Part shown: positions 21,692 to 34,136 of the stretch, piece after piece
Layout: each line of letters opens with the position of its first letter
How positions within the stretch are numbered: position 1 is the stretch's first letter
DNA from: Cryptomeria japonica
Lineage: Eukaryota > Streptophyta > Pinopsida > Cupressales > Cupressaceae
Length of the DNA stretch: 64,000 nucleotides
NCBI RefSeq assembly: GCF_030272615.1
Contig: NC_081414.1
Location: forward strand, 661,926,438 to 661,990,437
Reading direction: 5' to 3'
Position numbers and translations under genes: made by a program
The notes under the pieces: generated by a model
Database searches by the model: none
What the model was told of the DNA's origin: nothing
What the model saw: only the letters and a program-made list of their open reading frames with translations

Positions 21692-24412
21692 TGTTGGCAT
21701 GATGTTGTCATTGATGTCAACTAGGTCAAGCAATTGTAGGTTACAGAAGAGATAAGAAGCATAAATGATTAGTTGCAAAGGTGACAATGTGTTGAATTCA
21801 TGTGTCTATGACTTGGTTTCATATTCTACATCGGTCTCATGATGTGTTTTATCTATCGAGTTTGATCTATGCACATTGCAAATTGAAAAATGGTTAAAAT
21901 CTCTAAGGTTGTAGTATTTCAGTGAGACCACGGTTTGGTCTCATTGACATGTTCCTTTGTCGATGAGACATGACTTATCGGCATGACTAATTTTGCCTTT
22001 CATCGGCCTTTATATATTATACTGATATGTTTCCCTTTTGGTGTGACATGCATTTCCTCTTGGCGACATCCTTCTTGTCAATGTGATATACTTTTGGTCT
22101 TGGTGACATGCATTTCTTGTCGATGTGACATAGTGGTTCGACAAGACACATTTTTTTGTTTTAGCAGCCTGAGGAGCTATGTCGATATGCTCTTTGTGTG
22201 GGATTTGTTCCTTCTTTGTTGGTGTTTGTCTATTGGTCCACGCATGCTATGGTCTGCTCATATGGGACCCGTCGGTTGGCACGGTGGCATTAATCCATGC
22301 AGTGGAACCACTATCGGGCCCACCTCGTCCTCTGTGTTCGTTGTTCTTCGATTGGTTGCCACTGATTGGACTGTTTGTGCCTCGTGTGACCTCATCACTT
22401 ATGTCAAGCCCACCTTGTCTTTGTGTCTGTAGGCATCCAGCTAGAGACTATCTAATTGGTCCAACCAAGCGATGAACTGTCCGTGTGGGTCCAGCCTGCC
22501 TTTTTCAACATTACCTTGGGTTTCAGTGTAACCCAAATTTTCTCTTGCCGCCTCATGGGAGATACACCGAAACGGTCTGTTTTCGATGTGACTCAAATTG
22601 CCCTTTGCACACCCTTCAAGCTATAGCGATAAGCTTGATTTTCATTGTGATGCACTCAAAGTCTAGGCGAAATGATTCAAACAACAGAAATCAACCAAAA
22701 TGACAGTTTTTCTCATCACTAGTGGATATCAATAGCTAAATGGACCACATGGACAGTTGACCAACTAAGACCAGATGACTTGGACTGTGATTTTGAAGAC
22801 ATGGAGCATGCAGAATGAATGAAAGCCCAATAGAATGAAAGATGACATTGCTAGCAGAGAAGGTGCACATAAATGAGGCAGTTTTCTATCCAATCAGAGC
22901 TGGTTAAGAAAATATGATGCTGCAATTAATGGTGACCAAGTTGCAGTCCGTTGTGATGCTCGAGAAAACATATCAGACCCAAGATTACTAAATACAGTAA
23001 TCAAGTATCATAGAAATAATCTGGATGCAGAAGGATACCAATAGGGTGCATATATTATTGACAGCTATCTGATTGAGAAGAATGGATAGAGAATCCAATC
23101 AACTTACAAATATGATTTCCTAGAAGCTTGAGAAGAGTACTTTTTTTTGAATTCTTTGGAGGGAAATCAGCAAGAGAATGGAGGTTTGCTAAGTGTGACA
23201 AGTAATGAAGGTATGTAGATGGATTGATAGAATTGAAAATAAAAAAGTGCAACTGCTAGTGTGTGAATGTTGAATGGAAAAGAGTGCAGAAAGAGCAAGT
23301 TGCAGAGTTGTCCATGTTGAATAGAGCATGTAGAATAGATAACAGAAAGTGAAGAGGGGTAGAGAGAGTTATTGAAAGAGAGAAAAAGAAAAAGAAGTGG
23401 GGATTTGTTGATCAGTGAGATAGAGCAGAGACAAGAAGAAGAGCAGCCGTGAAGAGAGCAAAGAAATAGAGTAAGGTGTGTGAAGCCAAGAGGAAGAGGA
23501 TAAAGAAGTAGCTGGAGGGTGAATGTTGAACATAAAAGGTGAAGAAAAACATAGTAAGAGGTGTGAAGCCGTGAAAAAGAGAAGAGGTAAAGCAGCTGAG
23601 GGGCACGTGTTGGTTACAAAGATAGTGCAAAGTTAAGAAGAAGAGCAGTAGTGAAGAAAATTAGAGAGAAGAGACTGAAGTGTGAATTTTGGTCTGAAAG
23701 AAAGAGTAGAGGAGAAAAAGAAAGAGCAAACAACAAAGCAGAAAAGTGTGAAAAGCATAGTAACAACACACTGTGAGATAAATCAATAGAGAGGATAGAG
23801 GACAAAGAGAAGAATAGAGATTAGACAATGTCTTGCAAAGATAGGCAGAAGACAAAGAGGAGGAGTAAAATTGCAAAGGTCAAAGAGCAAAAAAGAAACA
23901 TTAGAAGGTAAACATAACAAAGTAGATGGCTGTGCATGACAATTACGTTCAAGGGTTACAAAATCACATTTGTAACAAGATGTTTCATTGTATGCAAAAT
24001 AAATCATTGTCGTTGTAATCATCTGAGTGGATGCTCAGATTAGGGGTGGGTGCTCTTTTGAGTTGGTGCTCATAAAGATCAGGGGTCGGTGCGCATAAAC
24101 TTTAGGGGCTTTTGCTCCTTTGGGTTGGTGCCCATAAATGTTGTAATCAGATATTCCATTGTGAGGTTGGATTAGAGCAGTAGAGTCTAGCAGCATTTCT
24201 CATCGAGGTTTTTCCACACCGTGGGTTTTCCTCGTAGATTTTGTGTTGTGAGTTTTCTGTGTGTGTGTGTGTAATGATGTTTTAAATCTCTGCTCATGGA
24301 TCCTTAATTTATGATATTAAAGATTAGATCTTTTAGATAGTTTAAGTTTTTTTTATTATCACTGATTCACCTCCCCCCCCCTCCCCTCTCAGTGACCCAT
24401 TGTGTTCCTTCA
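21692..24412 (+). repeat. 5' LTR of element 2
   Basis: Matches 28615-31386. It includes a purine-rich block at about 23340-23900 (GAAGAGGAGAAAGAG-type), which generates long spurious frames on the opposite strand. TTGTCATTGATGTCAAC is at 21705-21721. GTGTGTGTGTGT occurs near 24260. Confidence 0.95.
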
Positions 24413-24414
24413 AT

Positions 24415-24427
24415 TGGTATTAGAGCC
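24415..24427 (+). other. Primer-binding site of element 2
   Basis: TGGTATTAGAGCC starts two bases after the LTR. It is one substitution away from the initiator tRNA-Met complement TGGTATCAGAGCC. Confidence 0.85.
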
Positions 24428-24486
24428 CTAGGTTCCCAGTTAGATAACCTTTCTCAAGATTGGGTAGATTTTGGCGTGTGAACACA

Positions 24487-26552
24487 ATGGTGATGTATGA
24501 GCCATCCTCTACTAATGTATCAAGGTTTGATGACACCAGCTATGTTATTTGGAGCTCAAGAATGGAAGTTTGTTTGTCCTCCTTAGCTTATGATGTCTGG
24601 ATGTCAGTCAATAATGGATACTCTATCCCTGCTACACCTCCAACTAGCCCTAATGCAAAAATAAAATATGAGAGCAATGTTGAAGCCAAGAAGGTTATTC
24701 TCAATGGTTGTCTGATACAGTGTCTTTAAAGGTCAAGAAGTGTAAGTTTGCAAAGGACATATGGAATAAGTTGAAGAAAATCTATAGAGAAGAGCCTAGT
24801 ATAGCTAGATCTAATTGTGGAAGGAAGAAGAATAAAGGAGCAGGAAAATGTGCAGTTGATAAAAGTAGATCAGTTAGTTGTTGCAGCAGAGATGAAGAGG
24901 AAACTCATCTATTCATGGCACAAGAGGTCCAAAGTGAGGAGAAAACATCAAAGAGTGATAGTGGAGCTCAATCTAGAATGCAAGATGTATTTGGCAATGA
25001 TGAAGAAGGTAAAGAGGAAATTGATGTTGAGGTGGATCTTGAAGGAGAGTTAGTGTGTGCACTTGAAGAGATTAAAAGGTTGAGGAAGGAATATAAAAAA
25101 TACAAGAAGTCAATCCAAGAGGAATGTGATTAGTTGAGCAAATGTCTTAAAGAGTCCAATAAGAATATCAGCACAATGACAACTCAGCTAGAAGAAGCCA
25201 AAGGGATGTGTGATGTAATAAAATCATATTTTGATTCCAAGAAGAGAAGGTGTGAGGAGTTAGAGCTAGAAGTGGAGACAAAAGGAAAGGAGTGTTAGAA
25301 GCTAAAAGATGAATTGGCAAATCTCATAAAAGAGCTTGAGAGTTGCAAGGATGATCTCAAGCTGAGGAAGAAGTATGATGGTAGCACCAATGCATTGGAT
25401 GAAATGTTGAACAAACAAAAGCATTCAAAAGATATTGTAGGCATTGGATATGAGGATAGTCAATGTTCGACCAACAAAGATTCATCCAACAAGGAAATAG
25501 ACTTTGCCTCTTCAAGTGAAAAGGGAAATGGACAAACTTTCATAGTCAAGAATGCTCCAAGGAAGAAGATAGATTTAAATACTATTGTTGATACTACGAA
25601 GACACTGGCTATTGCTACAAGGAAGAATAATGTTGATCCAAAAGGAAAAGGTGAGTTGAATGAAGAAAGCTTCATCAGGAATAAGAACACAAGGAGGTAT
25701 AGAAAACTTGTTACTTACAAGATCGAGACCAAGAAGAAATTAGAATATGCAACTGCTGCAAATGGACAACTCAAGGACAACAACAGAGGAAGAGGATTTA
25801 ATGCAAACATGTCTACAAGATCTCCACCTAACCGGAAAATTCACTCTGTAAGATACAATCTTTCCTTTTCTGGTTATTGTTATTTATGCAAAGGATATGG
25901 TCATAAAGCAAGTGAGTGTAGAAAAGGGTCTAGAAAAGGTCAAGTTGCTTTCTCTAGAAAGAAAAATGTAGCTTGTCAAAGATGCAATGCATATGTACAT
26001 ACAGTTTCTAGTTGTAGACTCTTGCATAGATCTGCTCCAATTTATGAGAGAAAGAATGTTCTTGTTTTTCAAAGAGATAGGAATGTTGCATGTTATAATT
26101 TTAACAAAGTTGGCCATAAGAATCTTGAATGTAGAAGAAGAACATTTCAATCATGTGGCAACCCTTACACATACTCTTTCAACAAAAATGCAAGATATAA
26201 CAACTATGGTCAACATGAAAGGGTGGATAGAACTTATGCAAGACAAGCACATACATGGAACAAAAATAGATATATCCCTGCATGGTCAAGAATTTTTTTT
26301 GTTCCATCAGTTGGTCACAAAAGTATGGATTGGAGAAGGAGAACAAATCGGTTTAATGGAAACCCCTCTACTCCTTTGTTTAGTAAGAACATAGTATGCT
26401 ACACTTGCAACAATCTTGGTCACAGTGCAAAATACTATAGAACAAGGGTTGTCAAACAAAAGAAGATAGATGCTGCTCCAAAGGTTGCAAGTGAGAAAAG
26501 GAGGGAGATCATGCAAGTTTGGAGAAGAAAACTAAACATAGGCGACGAGTAA
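24487..26552 (+). pseudogene. Gag of element 2 with a tandem zinc-knuckle array
   Basis: The product starts near ATG 24487 (MVMYEPSSTNVSRFDD) with the Copia gag N-terminal FD..YxxW motif. A frame change near 24715-24725 and stops at about 25132 and 25297 break it, and the last 412 codons are open. A Lys/Glu-rich coiled coil (about 25030-25400) leads to a segment of type LDEMLNKQKHSKDIVGIGYE, then five zinc-knuckle units. Unit 1 CYLCKGYGHKASEC and unit 2 CQRCNAYVHTVSSC keep all four ligands. Unit 3 (CYNFNKVGHKNLEC) has lost one Cys. Unit 4 (about 26300-26335) has lost all Cys. Unit 5 CYTCNNLGHSAKYY has lost its last Cys. The array should bind RNA. Confidence 0.85.
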
Positions 26553-28614
26553 GGCAAAAATGGATTGATGGTGCAGCATGGTGCATTACATGCACAAGTG
26601 ACAACTCCTAAAGCTTAAGGAGAAACAAAATCTTAGGGGAAGTTGAGTATGATAACATCTTTCACCCTCAAAATTCTTGGAAGAACAAGTGATTCAAAGG
26701 GATAGAAAGTGATGACAAGGAAGATGATTAGAATAAAACTTGTTTGGGTATATATATTAATTGATGTTGAGATTAGTTGAGATTGTGCATATTTGTTGTA
26801 GTTTCTTATAGTAGAGAAATTTATCCCTTGGTAACATATCAAGCTTTGACATTGTTGGCATATATATCATTAGGTAATTGCCTTTGATTACAGTTGCATA
26901 CCTTGAGTATATAAGGTTGAAAACTACTGTAAGTGCTAAAGATGATTTGCAATCAGTCCATACCGTGTAAATGGTAGTGTGGTTGAAGACTATGTGCTAT
27001 ATAGGGCTCATTTGGAAAGGAACTGATTCATATCTTTGTTCAAAGGTTAGGTTTGAAAAGATTGAACATGTACCTATTGTTCATACAAATCTTAGTGACA
27101 ATACTCTGGTTTAGCAAGAAGGATATAAATCATTGGATCAATTGGATGATGAGATTTTTGCAGAGTTAAAGTGAAATGTTTGATGTAACAACATGAGGAT
27201 AATGAGAAACTATGGCAGCAACACAGGGGGAGTTAATTGAATAATCAAAATAGTGTTGAAGCTAAAAGGACAATGTGCATGAAAATAACAATTGCGTGTA
27301 TGGAACAATTGGTGTTGTGTTGGGTGATTGCAAGAGGATTGATTGATTGATGCAGTAGGCATGAGGAAAAAGAAGACAGTGTTGAATGAATTTTAAAGGC
27401 AGACAATGCATCAAAAATGAAAGCCAACCATTATGAGTGGTGAATCAGTCATAAGGAGCAAACTTATGATGAATAGAATATGTAAAATACTGTTATAAAC
27501 AAAGATAAGTTCTCCTATGGTGAAATGTGACTATGAGACCTCATGTGTGCATGTGATTATTTGTCATCTATTAATTATAAAACTTGAGTATTTTGGGATG
27601 AGAGATTTAGATCTGCAATCACAATCCACTGATTTGGCATTTGGGACCTTATCCAAGGTCCATATCAACTTATAAGGGTAACATGACAACCTAGACCATG
27701 AGGATAAAATACAATGATACCTTTTGCTATCCAAAAGAAGTCATTGCAACAGTATAAAGAGAATAGCATGAAAGCAATAGTCTTCCAAGATTCTCACAGT
27801 AAGGATAAGCACTTAAGTTCCAAATTGACTTTGCAATGTGACTCTAGAAGACAAAGGGGATGAAGACAATCTTATAACAGACATGATTTTTTAAAGGACG
27901 GTGAGGTTCAAATCACAGTAGTCATTGAGCACAACAAACTTTGTATCAACCCAAGTGTTATGCAGATGAGCAGATGGAGCATATCGGTTGTGGTTCTCAA
28001 GGGGAGATAAGTAGAAGTTGCAGATTCTATATTGTAATAATGGCTCATTGTAGATTTTATATTCTAATAACGGTTCATCTAGTGTAGATTTTATATTGTA
28101 ATAATGGTTCATCTAGCATATAGGCAACAGAGGTGTATACAATCCTACAGGTGCATTTGTTACAAAAGATGTGCATGATATAGAGGGAGATTATTGGTAG
28201 CAAACGCGTATAGTTCAGGCAAATATTTTTTTTTATTCACTTTACATCCTTGAACTTGATTTTGGTTCTCAGGGGGAGAAAATCAATGCCATACAGGTTA
28301 ACAAAATGCATATATTTAGGACCAATAGCAGAGTACAGGGTCAACAAAGTGATTATACATAGGCACAACAGATAAATACAAAGTGAAAAGTGGTCTGAGT
28401 CAAAGGGGGAGAGTAATGAAATGGCTCTACACAAGCACCGCAAAAAAATACATGAGGCAGGTTAACGTGTCAAGCGAAGTGTTTGAGGGGGAGCTAATTG
28501 GTATTAGATGATTTATCTTGATTGGTGTCAAAGTAAGTTGTCCATCCTTTGTCATTGTTGTCAAAGGGGGAGAAATGGTCTAAGTGTGTTGACATCAATG
28601 CCAAAGGGGGAGAT
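26553..28614 (+). other. Non-coding interior and 3' end of element 2
   Basis: No pol motif is visible in three forward frames. The last 450 bp hold repeated purine tracts (AGAGGGAGATT near 28179, CAGGGGGAGAA near 28270, AAGGGGGAGAG near 28400, GAGGGGGAGCT near 28485, AAAGGGGGAGA at 28563-28573 and 28603-28613). The final one abuts the 3' LTR. Confidence 0.6.
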
Positions 28615-31386
28615 TGTTGGCATGATGTTGTCATTGATGTCAACTAGGCCAAGCGATTGCAGGTTACATAAGAGATAAGAAGAATAAATGATCAGTTGTA
28701 GAGGTGGCAATGTGTTGAATTCATGTGTCTCTGACTTGGATTCATATTCTACATAGGCCTCATGATGTGTTTTATCTATTAGGTTTGATCTATGCACGTT
28801 GCAGATTGAAAAATGGTCAAAATCTCTAAGGTTGCAGTATTTCGGTGAGACCACGGTTTGGTCTCATCTACATGTTCCTTTGTTGATGAGACATGGATTA
28901 TCAACATGACTGATTTTGTCTTTCATGGGCCTTTATATCTTATACCAATATGCTTCCCTTTCGATGTGACATGCATTTCCTCTTGTCGACATCCTTCTTG
29001 TTGATGTGATATACTTTTGGTCTTGGCGACATGCATTTCTTGTTGGTGTGACATAGTGATTCGACAAGACACATTTTTTTGTTTTAGTGGCCTAAGGAGC
29101 TATGCCAATATGCTTTTTGTGTGGGGTCTATTCCTTCTTCATTAGTGTTTGTCTATTTGTCCACGCATGCTATGATTCGCTCGTGTGGGACCCCCCAGTT
29201 GGCGTGGTGGCATAAATCCTTGCGGTGGGACCACTATTGGGCCCACCTCATCCTATGTGTTCATTGTTCTCTGATTGGCTAACGTTGATTGGTATGTTTG
29301 TGCCCCGTGTGACCTCATCACTTCTGTTGGGCTTGCCTTGTCTTTGTGTCCGTAGGCATCCAACTAGAGGCTCTCTGATTGGTCCAACCAAGCGATGAAC
29401 TATTCGCCTCTAGCCAGCCTACCTTTTTTGGCATGACCTTGGGCTTTGATGCAATCCTAATTCCCTCCTACTGGCTCATGGGAGATACACTGAAACGGTA
29501 TTTTTTCGATGTGACGGGTGCGATGTCTTACCGACACCATCTTGTCTGTCGATGTAACATGGCACTTTGGTGTGACTCAAATTGCCCTTTGCAGACCCTT
29601 TAAGCTATAGTGATAGGCTTCATTTTCATTGTGATGCACTTGGAGTTTGGGCAAAATGATTCAAACAACAAAAATCAACCAAAATGACAGTTTTCTCATC
29701 ACCAATGGATACCGATAGCTAAATGGACCACATGGGCAATTGACCAATGAAGACCAGATGAATTGGACAATGATTTTAAAGACGTGGAGCATGCAAAACA
29801 AAATAAAGTCCAACAAAATGAAAGATGACATTGCTGGCAAAGAAGGTGCACATAAATGAGGCAGTTTTCTATCCAATAAGAGCAAGTCAAGAAAATATGA
29901 TGTTGCAATTAATGGTGACCAAGTTGCAGTCCATTGTGATGCTTGAGAAAACACATTAGACCCAAGATTACTAAATATAGTAATCAAGTATTAGAGAAAT
30001 AATCTAGATGCAGACGGATACCAAGAGGATGCATTTATTATTGATGGCTATCTGACTGAGAAGAATGCACAAAGAATCAAATCAGCCTGCAGATATGATT
30101 TCCTGGAAGCTCAAGAAGAGTACTTTTTTCTGAATTCTTTGGAGGGAAATCACCAAGAGAATGGAGGTCTGTTGAGTGTGACAAGTAATACAGGTATGTA
30201 GATGGATTGATAGAATTGAAAAAAAAAAGGGTGCAGTTGTTGGTGTGTGAATGTTGAATGGAAAAGAGTGTAGAAAGAGCAAGTTGTAGAGTTGTCCATG
30301 TTGAATAAAGCATACATCAAATAGATAACAAAAAGTGAAGAGGGGTAGAGAGATTTATTGAAAGAGAGAAGAAGAAAAAGAAGTGGCGATATGTTGATCA
30401 GTGAGATAGAACAGAGACAAGAAGAAGAGGAATTGTGAAGAGAGCAGAGAAATAGTGTAAGGTGTGTGAAGCTAAGAGAAAGAGGATAGAGAAGTAGTTG
30501 AAGGGTGAATGTTGAATAGAAAAGGTGAAGAAAGACAAAGTAAGAGGTGTGAAGTCGTAAAAAAGAGAAGAGATAAAGAAATTGAGGGGTATGTGTTGGT
30601 TATAGATAGTGGAGTTAAGAAGAAGAGCAGTGATGAACAAAATTAGAGAGAAGAGACTCTAGTGTGAATTTTGGTCTGAGAGAAAAAGTAGAGGAGAAAA
30701 AGAAAGAGTAGAGAACATAGCAGAAAAGTGTGAAAAACACGGTGACAACACACACTGAGATAAATCAATAAAGAGCTAGAGGACAAAGAGAAGAACAAAG
30801 ATCATACAGTGTCTTGCAAAGATAGGTAGAAGACAAAGAGAAGGAGGAGTAAAACTGCAGAGGTCAAAGAGCATAAAAGAAACATTTGAATGTAAACATA
30901 ACAAAGCAGCTAGGTGTGAATGACAATTAGGTTCAAGGATTACAAAATCTCATTTGTAACAAGGTGTTTTATTGTATTCAAAATATGAGTCTTTGTAATC
31001 ATCTGAGTGGGTGCTCAGATTAGGGGTAGGTGCTCTTTTGAGTTGGTTCTCATAAAGACCAGGGTTCGGTGCCCATAAAATTTAGGGGTTGGTGCTCCTT
31101 TGGGTTAATGCCCATAAATGTTGTAATCAAATATTCTATTGTGATGTTTAGAGCAATAGACTCTAGCAGTATTTCTCATCGAGGTTTTTCCCCACTGTGG
31201 GTTTTCCTCGTAGATCTTGTGTTGTGAGTTTTCTCTATGTGTGTGTGTAATTATATTTTATATCTCTTCTCATAGATCTCTGATTTATGATATTAAAGAT
31301 TAGATCTTTTAGATCTTTTAAGTTTTTTTTTAATCACTAATTCACCCCCACCCCCTCTCCTCTCAGTGACCCATTGTGTTCCTTCA
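28615..31386 (+). repeat. 3' LTR of element 2
   Basis: Matches 21692-24412, with scattered substitutions and some indels (about 50 bp longer). Ends CCTTCA, followed immediately by the TSD GTGTT. Confidence 0.95.
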
Positions 31387-31391
31387 GTGTT

Positions 31392-31882
31392 TTCATACTA
31401 TGGAAAGGTGGGTGTTGATGTTTGGCTAAATAGTATTATATAAGATAATTAAGGATCTACTAAGAAATATTATAATGCTTCCTTAGAACTTACCTCTAAA
31501 ATTTTTTAGAAGGTTTGTAGGAAAACACTACAAGGAAGATTGTTTTGAAGTCTATATTTCTCTATGTTTTCTTTTTGTGTTTTTTCTATGACTTTTTATT
31601 TTTCATTTTTTTTCTACAAAAGATATGTTGATGTGTGGTTTGTTGTGCAACATGTCCTATTTTACTTTTGGCAAAATGTAGACCTCCTTTACTTTTGTTT
31701 TTGTTTTATTTAGATTTATATCTCACTAGACCAATTTTCTCTATACTTACCATCAATGAAAAGAAGGTGATTACCTACATCAACTTAATATTAGTAATCC
31801 TATCAAATTCATTGTATTTGACTGAAATGATCATTGTAATGTATGGGTTTTGCCTAGGACTACTAAATATGGCTGGGATCTC
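31392..31882. other. Intergenic flank; no gene seen
   Basis: T-rich stretches and a short open frame (31635-31901) without recognisable product. Continuation of the site into which element 2 inserted. Confidence 0.45.
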
Positions 31883-33336
31883 ATGGAGGGGGGCTTCCTA
31901 AAAAAATTTAGTGGGTGTTGCTGAGATGTTTTAGGATTATTTTAAAGTAGATAGTCCCAAGAATTTTTTAGTGCACTTTAAACTCCAAAATTTATGGAGG
32001 CTGGTGGTCTCATGAATTTTATTATTTAGTATATACAATTCAACAAAGTTAATACATCTATAAAAATAATTAACAAAATTAATTGGTAAACACTAAAAAA
32101 CTTGAGATGGTTGACGAGTGATGAAAAAAATGTCTAAGCTCATGGGGAAATCTCTACACCCCCACCTTTTCCACCTACTCAAATTTACAGTCTTAAAAAA
32201 TAAGTGCTGCCATTATTCAGAAGAAGATTCCAATTAATACTGTAACAATCTTATTTTTTGTTCCATAGAACCCATGTTCCTTAAAAATAGATCCTGAAGC
32301 CCTCGTATGACTCCCAACCTATTTGAATTGTCCTACCAATTAAAACGAATATTTGAATTTTAAACATGTTATTAGATATAGCTTCATTCAGGTTAAAATG
32401 CCCTACCATCCAAAATATCCCACAAGGTGTCTTTATAAAAGCATGAGTGACATTGACTTGAGAAGTCAAGTGCTTGTAGAAATTTCATGTGGAAGAAGAC
32501 ATTGGATATGGAATTTTTACGCTCCTATTTCCTACAAAGTTTTCTAAGCATTCAAACTAAAGTCATCAAGTTAATTTCCTACAACAAGACTTGAGCATTT
32601 AATACGCCTACCAACTACCCTACAACATTAATGGCTACAAAATTAAGATTAATGCGAGGGTATAAATTTTTCAATCATTTTAACACTTTGCATTCATAAT
32701 CAAGTGATTCGGAAAGAACTATAAATGAGACCTTCCAGTTCTAGATTTGGAGTTTTTCGATTTTCGATTAAATCTCTAATTCTAAAATGTGCCCCAAATC
32801 TCAAGGTTTGGACATCGTTGAATTATGTTTGCAAGCTTCCTTTTTCTTTTTCTTTCTTCTTTCTTTCTTTTTTTTTTTTGCATGCTTGTAGCAGGGTTAG
32901 GGTTAGGGTAAGGTTTCATGGGGCTTGGGAATCTACTTTCATGGAGTAGGAGGTCTCAAGAATCAAAAAATATTGCTACAAGATTATATCGAATTTTTTA
33001 ATGAAAAATAGCAGCCTCTACTATTTAAGACTGCATATTTCAGCTGGTGCAATTGGGGTGGGACTATAAATTGCCCCACTGGCTTACGAATTTTTTATGC
33101 CACTTCTCAATTAGCTATTATTTTAAATTCCTGCAAGAAAACAAATAAAAAGAAATGGTGTTTATTTATTAATTTTTTATTTGCAGCATTCTTCAAAAGA
33201 TCACTAGTTTCCCTATATTTTGGAGCTTAAATTTTTAAACTGAATTGCACTATGAAATCATGGGACCACCAGCTTTAAAATTTTCCTAAAAAATCTCAAC
33301 GACACCCACTGAAATTTTTTAAGAAGCCCCCTCCAT
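31883..33336. mobile_element. Candidate TIR DNA transposon, non-autonomous
   Basis: The left arm 31883-31991 (ATGGAGGGGGGCTTCCTAAA...) and the right arm 33218-33336 are imperfect inverted repeats of about 110-120 bp. They share in order the strings GGGGGCTTC, TTAGTGGGTGT/TTCAGTGGGTGT, GAGAT.TTTTAGGA, GGTCCCA/AGTCCCA, TAGTGCA and CTCCAAAA. The 1.45-kb interior has no transposase. I found no convincing target-site duplication, so the exact ends and the superfamily (long arms would suit Mutator-like) stay open. Three telomere-like units (GGGTTAGGGTTAGGGTAAGG) lie inside at about 32893. Confidence 0.55.
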
Positions 33337-34136
33337 AGGAATTTACCCTTAGAAAAGTTTGAAAATTAGTCATCAAACGAAACCCTACGTCCTAAAATGT
33401 CATTGTTACAATTGAAGGAATTTGACTCTTAATTGCAATATAAAATTATGGCACGATAATCAATTGTAAAACCCTATCAAAAATGCATAACTGATGCCCT
33501 AAACAAAACAATGGAAACGAGCAGAGATGTGACATTTTAATGGAAGAAAAGTGAGTAGAAAATGTTCGCATCTTTGTCTAGGTCGAATTTCTGTACAATG
33601 GAGAATGTGTTTTAAAGTGGCCAACATGTGGGAATCCTTAATGGATGTAGATTCTCAGAGGACACATAATATATTTGTGTCCACTTGTTTTCTCCACACG
33701 AAGCTCAAAACATCAAAAGACTTAGAAAACAATGAATAAAGGCAAGATCACAAAACTTATGATGGAAGGATATGTTCATAATGCTAATAAAACCTCTAGA
33801 TCCCATTGTAATTTTGACAAAATTCCAACCAAACTTGAAGTATAAAAGACTAATTTGTGTTGTATACGAGATGTGATCCTCAATCTTAGAAAATAATAGA
33901 TCGTTATTGATTTCTCACTATTTGGTAAAGCTAAAGGAATTCATCTTTACCAAAATAAATTCAAATGTTGAAGACTTCCAAAATAAACCCATAAGGTCTG
34001 CATGCATCTAGATTTATTTTTAAAGCACAATCATACAAGAAAAAGTCTATATGTGGAGTTTTACTAAATAGAACATTATAGGGGACAAGACTCGATACGT
34101 GTGCAAGGTCCAATATGGGCAATGGTACTGTGAAGG
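33337..34136. other. Intergenic; no gene seen
   Basis: No frame of interest; ordinary A/T-rich DNA ending at the left border of a tandem duplication. Confidence 0.5.

Larger units (their letters stand above)
21692..31386 (+). mobile_element. Non-autonomous Copia-like LTR element 2 (gag only)
   Basis: LTRs of 2721 and 2772 bp (both start TGTTGGCATGATG, end CCTTCA) flank a 4.2-kb interior. The TSD GTGTT is perfect (21687-21691 and 31387-31391). The interior has a tRNA-Met primer site and a long gag, but no protease, integrase or RT motif in any frame. It must have moved using enzymes from a related element. Size, about 9.7 kb, is therefore mostly LTR. The TGTTGG start, the GATTCACC phrase near the LTR end and the PPT form are shared with the Copia elements 1 and 3. 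Confidence 0.92.

Noticed and set aside
22179-22475. 98-codon ORF in the 5' LTR of element 2
   Set aside because: Lies wholly in LTR sequence and is not preserved in the 3' LTR copy.
23412-24022. Overlapping minus-strand ORFs rich in Leu, Ser and Phe
   Set aside because: They are the complement of a purine-rich block in the LTR of element 2; the copy at 30398-30640 shows equivalent spurious frames.
31392-33400. A target-site duplication for the TIR candidate
   Set aside because: Flanks of 2 to 9 bp at the apparent ends (…GGATCTC and AGGAATTTA…) do not match, so none is claimed.
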